Shown: positions 33,701 through 48,700 of the stretch, piece after piece
Position numbering within the stretch: the stretch's first letter is position 1
Layout: each line of letters begins with the position of its first letter
Assembly: GCA_949317995.1 (NCBI GenBank)
Contig: OX439035.1
Location: 80,849,959 to 80,913,958 of the forward strand
Origin: Acholoe squamosa
Taxonomy: Eukaryota; Annelida; Polychaeta; Phyllodocida; Polynoidae
Length of the DNA stretch: 64,000 nt
Direction of reading: 5' to 3'
The notes under the pieces: model-generated
The model's input: the letters and a program-made list of their open reading frames with translations, nothing else
Databases searched by the model: none
Told to the model about the DNA's origin: nothing
Program-made: the position numbers and the translations under genes

Positions 33701-36700
33701 CCACAATGTCATGTATTTTCTTTAACCAAAGGCAAAGAAAAGGTGTAGTCTAACCCATGGTGCTCAAAATACCCTTAACCTGCTGAATGAAACATGCCAT
33801 TCTGCTCACCATAAAAGTGTTTGGAAATATGTGTACACCCCACTCACTGAGAGCTTTGTTAATTACACTATTGACCTTTTAATTGAGAGAATCCATGCAG
33901 CACAAACTATGGCAGGATTATTGGTTATAATGCTGCATGGATTCTCTTTGAAAGGAAGAAACCATGAAAATATCCCTCCTCTTATAGAAATTGAAAAAAC
34001 AACAACCCTAATGATACTGCCCCTACGCCGTAGAAGTATGATTAATGCAAAGTGTAACTTGATTTTCCGCTGAAACATTTCTCACAGAGCGACATTTTGC
34101 ATATTACAACTTCATAGCTCCAAGATGGCGATGTAAACAATGCTTACTGCGAGTTATTCACAAACATTATGGTAAATTCTATTGTAATTCAGCAGTTTTA
34201 GATCAAGTTAACATGAAATAAATGCAAAGGCACACTCGTTGGAGGATTTTCAGAGGGTTATCTCACTTGCAGGTTGTCTGCCGCATCGCACTCCGCCCTG
34301 CAATACGGCAGACAACCTGCGCGTGAGATAACCCTCTGAAATTCCTCCAACTCGTGAACCTTTGCCTAAATATCTCGTCTTTCCTATTCCCTCGGTCCAG
34401 ATGTGTATGGTGCACAGTAGGGCCACCCTTAATTATATATAGTTAATAGGCTTAAAAATGTGTTCGTTTCCTGTCCAGAGGGTGGGATTTTTCAGACCCA
34501 TGAGGGAGGGAGGCAAATTTTTTTTTTTTTTTAGGAAAATATTTTTATTTGTCATGAACATTGTAAGCAGTGACGACCTGAATTTGCCATCACTCAGGAA
34601 AAAAGATTTCTCATTCTCACAAAAAAATCCACCAGGCCTCTGGACAGGAAACGAACATATTTTTAAGGGTGGCCTAGTTGAACCTTCCAATTCAAATGTT
34701 TGTGGGCTCTGATGGCATTTGCCACCCCTCAACCTATCAAAGTGTCTGGGTTACGATCGGAACTAGGTGAATATGACCTCAGCTGTCGAAATGGCGTTAA
34801 ACATCTATTACTCACTCACTCATTTATCAACAGGGGGGGGGTGCAAAAACTTTTGACCGCCTCCTCCACTTAAGTTAATGGGGAAGTGAAAATTTACCCC
34901 TTTTTTTAGAAAAAAAAAATCCTGCACGCCGCTATAGATAATAGATCAAAGTGGGGTGCAAAAAATGTTGACTGCTGTCGAGAGGGGCATAAAAAAATTT
35001 CCGCGCATCCACGCGAAAACTAACACCCCCACCCCTGTTGATAAATAATAACCACACCCTGTGGCAACTCAAATCAGGGGTCACAGACAACATGACTTTG
35101 GAGAGTCCAAAGCCGAGCGCCTTGCTTAAACAAGGCATGATGGCAATTCTGAGCATCGCAAGTTAAGCATTTTGAATTAGGGATTGGTCATTATTCATCA
35201 AGGGGGGGTTGTGGTGATGAGTTTTCACGCGAACACACAAAAGATTTTCACGCCCCTCAATGGCGGTCAAAATGTTTGTGCCCCCCCCCCTACATCAGAG
35301 ACACACTCTTTGATCTCTAATAGTCACCCCCCCCCCCCCCCCCCCCGGTTGATAAATGAGTGAGTGAGTAATAGATGTTTAACGCCATTTCGACAGCTGA
35401 GGTCATATTCACCTAGTTCCGATCGTAACCCAGGGATTTCAGGGATTTTGAAGTTCCAAGGCCCTATACATTCATATAGAAACCCAGGTTTTTGGGGCGA
35501 ATATTGAACCATTTCAGGGATTTTCGTGCTCTGTGACTTTCATCCCTGAATAGTGCACAGGCTTTTTTTTTGCTAATAAGAGGCTAATTTTTGTATGCTC
35601 CACCCGCCAACATGGGTCAAAAGTCTTTACAACCCCCTCCTCAGGACGGGTCAAGAGTTTTTGCGCTCCCCTCAAATCCAGCGCCTCCTGTTAATAAGTA
35701 ATGACCACTCCCACAGTTTGGGGGCATACGCCTAAGTTGTTTTTTTTTTTTCTAATAGAAGATATTCTTTCCTGGTACTTTTACTTTTTAGGTCAATTAA
35801 TATTTGTGAATAAACTAACAAGGGCAAGGGTGTTTCAGGTAACATGCTGAAAAAAGCTAGATGGGGTAGGTCAGATTTTTGTTTTATTTTACAATTTTTT
35901 TTTTCTTAAACAACAAAGTCTCGCAGCGAGTCACAACTCAGGGACCAATCGCGAAAACTTTGGGACAACTAAACTGACTGAAGACCTATAATTTCTTCAA
36001 AAATAGAGTTAAATTTAAGGTCGGCCCTATTTTGCTAGGTAGAGTCGGTTTACCTGAAGCAAACAATTTTTTTTAGCCCAAGTTCACTACAGAAGTATAT
36101 ACCGATCCATAGATTAAAAAGAAAACATGCTGTAGTGGAGGTTGCTTGTCCCCGGGAAGCAGTGGCAGACACTGTTCAATGTCTGGGGAGAGAGTCTGCC
36201 GGAATGCGCTGTAGTTATGGCAGCATCTCAGCAGACAGTTGTACCGGTATATAAGCCAGTGCCCCTCCCCCCAACAAAAAAAATGGGGGAGGGAAAAAAA
36301 GAGGGAAAAGAAAAGTGTAGAGGGGGCCCCAAACAGGGGGCTTGCAGTGCTCGGACCACACATAGTACCTCATCAGTTTTCACCAAGTCTTAGGGCCCCC
36401 CTTCTAGAGAATCCTGGATCCATCACTGTAAGCAGCAGCTTTTCTTGCAGAGGGTCAGATCAGACCGACAGCCCAAGGTGAGACCAGGTTATGACATCAA
36501 GCAGCATTAACCCGAGTGGTGCCTAGTTTCATTTTCATAAAACGATATCTAACTTTGCAGTATTGCTGAACTCGTTGAAAAGGAAACAGAGGCCTGGTAC
36601 AAGATGGACCCAGATCCATTTGACGATCGACACCCTGGTATGTACCCGTAACTGATGCATCATTGATTATCTTTAAGACTTTGTTCTGTTACTGTCTCCT

Positions 36701-39700
36701 TGTTATGATATTGATCCACAAAGCCGCACTTGCAAAGAAGTCAGGCCCTAACTATGGAAAAGGCTATGAGCCGCATCACATCTAGAGAATTTCACGGGGC
36801 CTTACTTACTCTTGTAACCTATCTATAAGCTGTGCCCTTAGTTCATGAAGGCACTATATTCTGCAGTAGACCTCTGATCCAAGAATTGCGACATACAAGA
36901 AGGGTTTTATGGCACATCAGATTTAAGATGTTTACCACTTGATAAATGATTACAATGTCAATCCTACAGGACGAGCCGATCCTCAATGCGCACTTGGGCA
37001 TTTATTAAAAGCGCTCTTCAAGAATGATACCTTCATGAATAGGGTAAGTCAAATAAGCTAAGTTTTGATTAATACAGAGCTGTTTCATAATCTCATAATC
37101 GTGAGTTATGGAGAGAAAAAGAATAAATTGACCCTATTTTTGATAATCAAATATAAATACCAATTTTTGTTATATGAAGTTAAAGCATAATAAACGGTAA
37201 ATTTGCCTCTTGCTCAAATTTCATGACCAGCTAGACAAGGAATTAACCAGTGCTTTGTCTTGCATACGTTAGGTGCCGGTATTATGGTATAAACTCCTGC
37301 TTTTTTAAGTATTTTATTGGGTCTATAAAAAAAACATTTATACAATAAAATTGAATAAATGAGTTCATACCTAGCTTGGGCACGTTGCCTTACCTCCGCG
37401 AGGCTTTTGAGCTGTAGACTGATTTAAAGTTCAAGATAGGGCCTTAGACTTCAAAAGTCCATGTTTACAGTAGCTATTCTATATGGTTAAATAGACGCAA
37501 ATAAGGTACACTATGACGTACGTATGGCCATATAATCTGCAGGGCATCCATAAATTGCATCAAACATGGAAGAGTACCGTATGAGGTGTTCATTATTTAT
37601 CACTAATTAGGATGATTTATCTCTCATTATTTCTAGTTGGTTAGTGATTACTTATTGAGCAATCGTGACCAGACTGAACTTCAGACGGTCTCGTGTAGGC
37701 TTCTCTTCGATATCATGCCAGGCTTGGAAACTTCTGTCGTCTTCCAAGAAAATGTAAGTGAAGATTGATTGGCAATCTCTATCAAAACATTAGCTATTTC
37801 ACTTGCCCTTGCACATTTGTTTCTGTGGCATTACCGGGTAGGTGCATCATTATTGCCAGAGGAGAGAATAATGATTGAAAAATTAAGGACAGAAAAAAAA
37901 AAATCTTTTGTGGCTAAAGTACCTAAAATATAATAAACATGTATGTGTGCTGATAAAATACTGTTTCTTGTTAACAGGAGGGTCTCGTTAGGCGCCTCAT
38001 TCATTGGGCGGAGCACTCAGAGAACCCCTTGCGTTCTTACGCCACGGGCCTGTTGGCAGGAGCTATGGAGATTCAAGACATAGCCGCTAACTTTAAGGAC
38101 AACAACACAGTGCTGGTTAGTACATTGATGTTAAGAATGTTGATACTGTCAGTAGTGTTAGGGAGGAAATTAGCTCGATTAAGATTAACATGCTTGATGA
38201 AAAAAAGATTTTCAGTGGAAATCACAAAAGGAGCTGTTGTGACCTGGAGAGATGTAACTTTTACATTCTGAAAGCATTGCAATGCTAACGAAACAAGCTA
38301 ACTTGTGTCTTCAAAATCTTTTAAATTATAAATATTTTGGCTTTCCAGGTCCCGATGATGCTGCAGCGACTTCACACCCTGAAGAAACAGGACATTGAAG
38401 AAAAGACTGCTATGTTTCAAAGGCCCTTTGCAAACATTGGCAAGACACACTCTAAATCCAATTTAGACAGCCAGCCTGAAGGAAGCACACAGGGTACAAA
38501 CAGTAAGAGACGAAGAGAGGCATCTACCGCCAGCACCTCACCTTCCTCTTCGCCACCGGCTAAAAAACTAGCAAAAATCCCAGAAAATAGTACCACAGTT
38601 TTGGATGAGACTACGCACCAGCCCTTGCCAAAAACACCACACAAGGAGGTGCAGGATGAAGATGCACAAAAGAAAGACACTCCAGCGGAGGCCACTCCAT
38701 TAAAAAAATTCCCTACTCCCCCCGGCTTACAGATGGCACACAAGATACACAAACCAAATCCACTAGCATTGCGGAATCCGAAAATGCTGTCTCCCAGGAA
38801 GGAGACATCAGGTAAGGCAAGAGTGTAGGACAGATATTGCATGCATTTACATAATCAAACTGATAGAAATATTCCACAATACACTATGAATATATGACAG
38901 ACCGGATGTACGAGGACTTCCACATTTCTTAAGGAGCACAAAGTGAAATTGGAAGTTTTTTATGCACAATATGGATTTATCAAAAGTTTTCTCTTCATGA
39001 TATACAAAAACATTTCTGAATTTACCGAATACCATAATATGCAACTGTAGACTACACTGAGTGTAGATACCACTATCATAGTATTACGTTACCATAATAT
39101 GCAACTGTAGACTACACTGAGTGTAGATACCACTATCATAGTATCTGTGTTGCTATAGCTAATGCCACACCAAAAGAATAAGTTGGTCTACAGATTTTGG
39201 TTTTGAAGAAATGGTGCGAGCGAGAGTTTTTTTTTGTTTTTTTTTAGATATTTTTGTCATCCAATGGATTCCTTGCTGGAAAAATGAGGCACAAGCAAAT
39301 TTTTTATTTTAAATTTCTTTTTGCCAAACATCATGAAGAGAAAACTTGCAGAAAATGAGGCGAGTGAAATCCGTAGACAAGATTTTTTTAAAGAAAAGAA
39401 ATTTGCATTTATGAAAATATGGAGAGGGCGATCTGCAGATCAACATATTTTTGGTGTGGCCTAATACCTTATTTCTCTTCAGTAGCTGATTGTAGCAACA
39501 GTAGCTGGGCAGAGATTGAACCATACATCATCGGTTCATACAACATGTTCCCACTAACACGCAGCATGGAGCAGCGGCTTATCTTTCAATACCTCACACC
39601 TATGGGCGAGTACCAGGAGGTCAGTGTGTGTGGTATACATTATATGATATGAAATTGAATTGATAACCTTTAAAATTTCCTAGATCCCCCTGATAACAAA

Positions 39701-42700
39701 AGTAACGGCTTCTTTTAAAACAAACTAGAGTGTCACAATTTGAAAAGTGGTAAAATGATATGACAGTAAGCTTTGATGTTGTGGCATCTGCTAACCAGCT
39801 AACTGCCATATTTTATTCATGCCAAAGGTCTCGCATTGTAGAAAAAAATCATTTATATATATATTTCAGCTGGTAAGCCATGTCTTTGAGCACAACGCAA
39901 TGGACTTGATATTCTATTACATAAACCTGCGTGAGAACAGTGATGTGAGACTTGCATTCGACGCACTCAAAGTGAGTAGAATCCGATTAGTCTATTTCAT
40001 ATGGTATTTATCACAAAAATAAGTTGAAAACTTGAAATGTAACTGAAAAAGCATTTTATGTAAACCAGTGTATCCGACATAAATGACTCATATTGCCATC
40101 ATTTAGGAAATTGATTGCATAAATATCTGTTCATTGCCAGTTGGCCATAGCCAACTGGCCATTTCTAGCCCACACAGAACACTTCACTTTCTGAGACATT
40201 TAGAATTGCATAGGTCATCATAGCCATTCATTCTTAAACATCAGTCAACAAGTATACTGCGGTCGTAATTTATTTCACGCTGTACATATTCTCGCGCATT
40301 TCGCGGAAATAAAAAGTCCGCGAATTTATGTACTCAGTGAAAATGTATATCTATGAAGTAGTGATATGAGTTGGTTGGGGGAGGGAGGGGGGTTAGTTTG
40401 TTTGGGACCCTTCAAATGATTTAGCCTAGGCTAGGTACCTGCTCCCCCCACCCCACAGACACACACACTGCCCAAATGTATGCAGCATTCTTATAGGTGT
40501 GAAAACTATAAGACAACATCAGCAAGCATTAATTGGGATGCTCTCTAAGTTTGTCTAGGAATAGATGGCCTACATGTAACTACACATGTACCATAATTAA
40601 CATCAAAAGCACAGGGAACATGTAACCAGACTGAATTTAAACAGATTATAAAAATTTGTGAATTTAAATACACATGAATTTGTCTTTTTTGGTATTCCCG
40701 CAAAATTTTATACCAGTGAAAATATCTACGATCACAGTAAATATTAAACCTAGCTTGTTAATATGAATCATTCCTATGAGGTATGACATTTAGCCATAGC
40801 TATAGTATGCAATATTAGAACATTGCTTGCATGTTATCATTCTTACAGCAACTGCCGTCAAGGTAGGAGCTAGGCTCCATTGCCCTCCATTCTATTATCA
40901 TTTTAGTATTAGGGATAGGGACATCATGAATACATTAGGAATGTGTCTTGAATACATTAGGAATGTATCATGAATACATTAGGGATGCGTTATGAATACC
41001 TTAGCAATGCATCATGAATACCTTAGCAATGCATCATGAATACCTTAGCAACACATCATGAATACTTTAGCAATGCATTATGAATACCTAAGCAACCAAT
41101 CATGAATGCCTTAGCAGCGCATCATGAATACCTTAACAACACGTCACGAATACCTTAGCAGCACATCATGAAAATATTAGCAACCAATCATGAATACCTT
41201 AGCAACACATAATGAATGCCTAAGCATCACAGAATACCATTAAGACCTTAGCAATACATCATGAATACCTTCGCAACACATCATGAATACCTTAGCAATG
41301 CATCACAAATACCTTAGCAACACATCATGATTACCTTAGCAACACATGAATACTATGAATACCTTAGCAACGCACCAGGTATCCCTTAGCAATGCATCAT
41401 GAATACCTTAGCAACACACCACAAATACCTTAGCAATGCATCACAAATAACTTAGCAACGCATCACTAACACCTTAGCAACACATCAGGAATACCTTAGC
41501 AACACATCAGGAATACCTTAGCAACACATAATAAATACCTTAGCAACACATCATGATTACCTTAGCAACGCACCATGAATACCTTAGCAATGCACCATGA
41601 ATACCTTAGCAATGCATCATGACCAGCTTAGCAACGCATCACGAACACCTAAGCAACACATCAGGAATACCTTAGCAAAACATAATTTATACGGCACATG
41701 GCTATTGTATTATTGACCAATGGGAGGCATCCCTGGCATAAACTGCGGAGTCGGGGGCTGAAGGTGTTAGTCATAGTGGAGTCGGGGTCTAATGGCAGCC
41801 CCCAGCTGATAATGGCTATGTGAGCTATACCTTAGCAACGCATCATGAGTACCTTAGCAATGCACCAGGAATACCTTAGCAACGCATCACGAACACCTTA
41901 GCAACACATCAGGAATACCTTAGCGACACATAATGAATACCTTAAGAAACATCCCCCTGTGGAGTGGGGACCTTCATGCATGGAGGAGCAGAATAACTTC
42001 CACGGAGGAATTCTCCTTCCATTCTACCAGTGGGCATACCAGATTCGTAAAAGGCGACAAACTTGGGGTTTCTTGTGGCTTGGGGTGAGCGTGTGGGCAG
42101 CTGGTGTCCATATGCGCGGGCCTACATGCTTGCCTTTTGCCATGGGATTCCCCCTCAGTGAACCACGTCTGAGTGATCAAAGGCCGTGGTTTGTCTGGCC
42201 CTGTCCATAGGACCAGGCAAATAAAAGAACACTTGCTATCCTTCGAAAAGAGTAGGGGAATGAAGCCCCGGTAGCGGTTTTCCCCCTCAACCTTCCTCAT
42301 AGATGCGGTCATTCATCTCATAGATTCTGTCATTCATAGATTCGGTCACTGCTGTGTCGGGCAAGCAGCATATATAAATACCTTTCTAGCTGTTTGGACA
42401 AGCAGCTTTTAAAAACCTGTCCAAAAAGAAAAGAAAGGACTTGATGTCTGCGAACCACAGAAATGTCTAACTTTTAAGTACTATTAGTGGACGTAAAATC
42501 AACCAAACCAAACCAAAACCTTAACAACACATCATGATTACCTTAGCAATGCACCAGGAATACCTTAGCAACGCATCACGAACACCTGAGCAACGCATCA
42601 CGAATACCTTAGAAACCCATCACTAATACCTTAGCAATGCATCACAAATACATGTAATACATGAATAGATTGCGAACACATGAATAGATTGTGAACACAT

Positions 42701-45700
42701 GAATAGATTGCGAACACATGAAAAGATTGTGAACACATCATGAATACATTAGGAATATAGCATGAATACCTTAGGAATACACTATGAATACATTAGAAAC
42801 ACATTAGGAATACATTATGAATACTTTAGGAGTACATTGGGAATATATCATGAATACATTACGAATACATAATGAACAAATTACAAATACATTAAATGAA
42901 AACATTGGCAATACATGAATAGATTGCGAACACATCATGAATACATTATAAATGCATTAGGAATACAGAGTGCCATCCAAGTCACCCACGAAAGGTGCTT
43001 TCTTGTAATAATTTACATATTTGTTTATAAATCAACATGTACGTTTTTTAATGTATGCTTACATTAAATACTAATCTTAATCCTTATTAGGCGACTGGCA
43101 TCACAGCTATGCTGTGCTTTCTTAGAGATCATAATATTTGAATACTTTACAACGTTCAACTAAATATATTCATCGTAAACCTGAAAATCTGACTGGCATT
43201 ACAGGTAGGCTATGCATTCTTAGAGATCTTACTCTTTGAATCTTCTAATCTTTTCCTATTGTCCCCTCGGTTTATGTTTTACAGTACCTAGCTGCTTTGT
43301 TATGCCATAAGAAGTTTGCCATCGAGTTTATACAAGATGGGGGAGTGGAGCGGTTACTGGAAGTTCCCCGACCATCTGTGGCTGCCACTGGAGTGTCTAT
43401 GTGCCTCTACTACCTTGCCTATTTTGAGGATGCAATGGAGAGGGTAAATAAAGAATATTTCATGTAAAACATCTTAAACATAAATCTAATTCTAACAGTA
43501 CTGTATTACCGGTAAAATGTGTGCCTTTCGTGGGGAAAAGAAATGAATAAGATTTTAAGAAGTTACCTGTCTGGGGGCAAGTAAACTCTTAATAAGTGAA
43601 AACAGTCAAAAGACCAAGGTGCCCATCAAGCCGTATGTGTTACAGACATTTCAAAGCATTAGTTGAAGGTTAAATAAGGAAACTAACCCTTTAAGACAAT
43701 TTGACCTCGAAATAAGCTGTTCTGAGTTGCTGCCCCAATGAATACAAATTCTTTCACCCAGGTGTGCACTTTACCATTTGTGGTTCTGTCGGACATGGTG
43801 CACTACGTGTTGTGGTTACTGGAGTGTTCACACGAGTCTGGCCGTTGTCATGCTACCATGTTCTTCTCACTTGCCTTCTCATTCCGGGTCATCCTAGAAT
43901 TATTTGACCGGCAAGATGGTCTGCGCAAGCTCTTCAATGTGGTAAGTAGCTCTGATATGCAATCTACTCTGATAATAATAACTTGTTCAATAATTGAACA
44001 ATTTTAATAGATTCCGTCAGAATTTTCCACAGATCTTTTTATTGGTTCAGGGATGTGCCCAGATAGACAATAGAGCCAACTAGCTTTATTTTGACAGTTA
44101 ACATCCCGGAAAATGTCAATGATATATCAGCCCTCTAACCCACTCCATAAAGTGGTAATGTTTAATCCCATCTCACTGTCACTGTTTTAGATCAGTACAT
44201 TGGCAATCCTGAACATTGAGGACACAGCACCAGATCTGAATGATGATGAAGTATTTACCAGCCGCCAGGCAGCACGGCACGTCTGTGTGGCATTTAAGCG
44301 TTACCTGGAAGCACACTTAGCTATCAAGGCGGACAGAGAGCGGCGGTCATACTTACGGAATGAGGGTGGATCACCACTCGCTGACCTACCAGGCTATAAG
44401 GTATGTCATGTAGGTGTATAAGATGATAATAAACAAATCCCCCTTTTCATGAGAAAGAAACTTAGCTTTATACATAAAGAATCAATCAGTATTCATATTT
44501 AATCATACATTTGTGTTTTTGAAATGTCACTGCAATATTTCTTTGGTATCATTTTTAAGGCAACCAAGTTTACAAACGAGTTCGTCCAAAACAACATAGA
44601 ATTGCTGCTGGAATGTATGCCTCAACGGGTGCGCTGGGAGCCGGTAGACAATTTTGTAAAGCATGGAGGAATCACACTACTCCTCCAACTGGTTGCCATG
44701 GCAGCAGACTGGAGCGCCTACACTGGAAAGTAAGTAAACAAAGGAATAAGGCCGTTTTTCTAGATAGGCATGTATGTCTTTGCATTACATTTCCTGAATA
44801 TTTAAGTCATATATGCTCTAGGGAAAGATGGACTGGTCTCAGATGTTCACTTAATGATTAATTCTGCATCGTTTTCACTTATAAGCAATGCGGGTCTATG
44901 ACAGGTTTTGTTTTGTGTTTTCTTATAGAGCTGAAACGATAAAGTGTGCCTTAGACACAATTGCTGTTTGTTCAGTGATGCCAAGGTCCCAGCTCATCCT
45001 GTGTGAGGCCATCCAGCTTCCTGATAACACTTGTACTCCGGCTATCAGGTGGGGAATTTAGTTGATTTATGTTAAAACACAAAGAAGCAAATTGACAAAT
45101 ATTTCCCCAATGGTTTTGGAATGCTCAATCTGCAAAGAATGAAATATTTTAAATGGATAATGCAAAAGGCAACATCTTTCCTTTATGTTTTTTTTTTATT
45201 AATGAACGATAAGACCTCTATCACTTTTTAATGAATGATGAGATCCCTGTCCTAACAAGAGTAGAAAGTTGACTCTTTCTGTTACTCCCATTTATAGCAT
45301 CCTGTTGGGTCTTGCTGAGGGTGAGGCAGTGATGGATGCGGACGTACAACGTGCAGCACTCAATGTCGTCAACAACTGTGTTGGAGGACCTGTCAGCCGA
45401 GTAAGTTATACTCGGTTATACTCAAAGACCTGATATATTTCTTGAGTTGTACCATAGGTTGTACTAGGCTTAGAAAAAAAATCACCTACGGTAGGTTGCT
45501 ACGTTATGATCACATGTTTTCAGACGTAAAAAAACAACTTATCTTATCTCTGGTCATAGTATTTAATCTTAATTTCCTTTGATCCCCAGGTTAATGGCGG
45601 TGGTGTGGCACGATTTGTTGGCGGGTCAGCGTCCAGGCGGAAAGTTTCTGTCAGGAACAGTGAGGACCTTCTAACAAAGATGTGGAAAAATGTTCGCTCA

Positions 45701-48700
45701 AACAATGGAATCATGGTGAGTAACAGAAGCTGGTAATCAATGTTTCCTGAACACCATTTACCTTTGGATTTTAAGTTTTTAAATAAGATAATTCCAGCAT
45801 TGTTCAGCAGCGATGGAACTCTCAGAATGTATTGGAATTTCTTTTCCTTCCAGGTGCTCCTTAAACTGCTGACCATCAAGACGCCCATCACAGAAGCCGA
45901 TTCCGTCCGGGCCCTCGCCTGTAAAGTGAGTTTATGTGTTTACTACATAATGAACCACATGACTGAACTTTTAAATGTTTGTCTTCTCACTACCATGGAT
46001 CCTGCAGAAGTACTTTGATAGATAGATCAGGGATGCCAGCTTTCCGTTTATTTCCGATTTTTGAAAAATTAAGACAAATAGGGGGAAATGAAACCTAAAT
46101 ATTTAACTCGAAAAGAGAGTTATAAGGAGACACCCTGGGGCCCTGCACTTTCAGTCATTTTGGTGGTGCGAATAAGTTTAAAAAAAAGATGGAAATTTTG
46201 TATATAAGAGGCAGAATTACTGAATGAATTTGTAGTGCCATTAAAAGAGGAGATGTAGGGGTCTTGCAGGAAAAGGTATTTCATTACAAAGTTTTGTAAA
46301 TTTTGAGAAATTGTCAATATTGTACAGACTCAGTTGGTCGGCAGCCATAAGACCCTTTTTGCCTCCAATGGTGAAGGTATATGATGTTGATCCATGTTTC
46401 AGCTTTCCTGCCTTTTTTGGCAATGTGGTGCGAATAGTGCAGTGTTGGCGGGAGCTATGCGAATAGTGACATGGTGGTGCGAATACACCTGGGTGAGGGA
46501 GTGCTGATGCAACAGGATGAGTGCACAACTCATGGGAGGCAATCACAGGCTTTTCACTTTTCAGGTTATCAGCAATTTACATTGCTGCATTATATTTCCC
46601 TTCATATCTGAGTGGTTTCCCAGCTTCCCTACTGGCATGCGGTTCCCTTCTATGTGTAATAGTGGCATAGCTTGTCTAAGATCTACATAGTGCTCCTTTA
46701 CTACAGATGGTACCATGGTCCCATACAGCCACAGGACTTTGGGGTCGGAAATCTAGCACTCAGTCCCCATAAGCATAGGCCCGTTGGACGATGTGTGTAG
46801 CAGAAGGGTGGGCTGTGAGCAGATAAGGGTATGGGTCAGGGAGGGGGGATACGGGGAGTGCGAGTTTGTGGGGGAGGGGGTATGGATAGCTGGTATCTGG
46901 TGACTGGAAGCCTTGTGTTGGGTGCCGAGGTTAGGCTGATAACTTTCCGACTTTTTCAACATTGGACACTTGCATCCCTGATAGATGTAGATAACTCTAT
47001 TAATAAGTATGTGTTCATTTTTTACAGGCCCTTGTTGGGATAGCAAGGTGTGATACAGTCAAACAGATCATTGGAAAGCTGCCTCTATTCAACAACGGCC
47101 AGTTACAATGTAAGTGACTTCCTACCTACCGTGGTATTTAACCGCTCAGCGGTTTTTACTTATCGACTAACATAGCCCTTTAATGTAGGGGTTGACGAGG
47201 GATCCCTTCACGTTAAAATGTGTACAGAAGCCATCCGCCCATAAATCATAGCAGAATATGAAGGGAAAAGATGTAGCATAAGATTCCAGACATTATTTTC
47301 ATCAAATGGTACATAGGATAGCTGTAATTCTCCATAAAAGTTTCAAGTCCTGGCTTTTTCGATCAATATTTCGGTGAGTCTTGAAAAGTGGGAGATGTGC
47401 AAGACGACACGAGAGGTGGACAGCATTCTCCTCCCTGAGGCTTTGCCTTAGTAGTTGTAGCATATACAAACCAAACATCTGGTTTGGCGAGTGTGTACAG
47501 GGAGACGTTCGGTCCCAGGGAAGGAGCCTGGCCTGACCGGGTTAGGCTGCCAGGAACCCCCCCCCCCCCCCACCTCCTCCCATAAACGTCGCGGCCCGGG
47601 TGCGCGGTTCCTCACCATGACAGCGGAGGCATGCATTCTATATTTATAAATGAGTGAAATGCATCTACCCATAATTGACGTATGTGTTCTCTTCTATATT
47701 TCATCGAAATACACCAGTATGACTGCTAAAATAATCTTCACTCTTGCAGTGCTCATGAAGGAACCAGTGCTACAGGATAAGCGCAGTGAACATGTCAAGT
47801 TCTGCAAAAGTGCCAATGACCTGATCGAGCGAGTTTCAGGGAAAAGTCAAAATCCCAACATTGATGCATCTCTGGATAGAATCCGAAAGGTAATACAAAT
47901 CTAGTGATAATCATAGACAGGCTAATGATTAAAGAAACTTTAGATATACCGGTGTTTATCAAGTAAAAAAGTCTTAATGAGCACAGCAGACTTCAACGTA
48001 TTCATAACCTTTGTTTGTTCTGAATACATAACAAACATGTATTGATTGGCTTTATGCTAAATTGTTTTGCTATGTGTTAAAAACGAGTCTAGGGTCTTGT
48101 TGGTAGCCATGATTATGCCTTGTTTGACAAGATTTGTATTTACTTCCCTACAGGCCGATGTCGTAGCACAGACTAAGATTCATTACCAGGAAAAGGAGCT
48201 TCTACAGCTCATCCACGAGCACCTCACAAGCAAAGGTGAGCCCCTGAAATATCTTTCGTTACAAAGTAAATAATGTGTGTGACCTAATAAGCTCCCATCC
48301 CCATTTTCTAGACTAGAAAAAGTTTTAACCATTTCAGAGTATTTTAGTCTTACCTACTGTAGTGTTATAAGTACAACTTTTGATATGTGACTTGTCTGAA
48401 AATTTATGTACCGGCATTACATAAGGGATAAATGTCATTTGAACAGAAAAAAAGTAATGTTTATTTCTCTTTTAAGGTTTGTTAGATACAGCCTCTGCTC
48501 TACAAAAGGAAGCAGAGTTGCCCCGTTCTTCAACATCTACTGTTCAACACCCATCTACGCCAAACATCTACTCAACGCCTATTTCCACCCCCAAACTGGT
48601 GAGTCCTCCCTTTCTGTAACACTGTACTAATCAAATCGTGGTTCCAACTATTACTAAATCACTACTAAAATTGTATGGAAATCGTCAGATCAAGCTTCAC

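Noticed and set aside
38417-38842. Minus-strand 141-codon frame
   Set aside because: It is the shadow of the large DCAF1 exon at 38349-38811.
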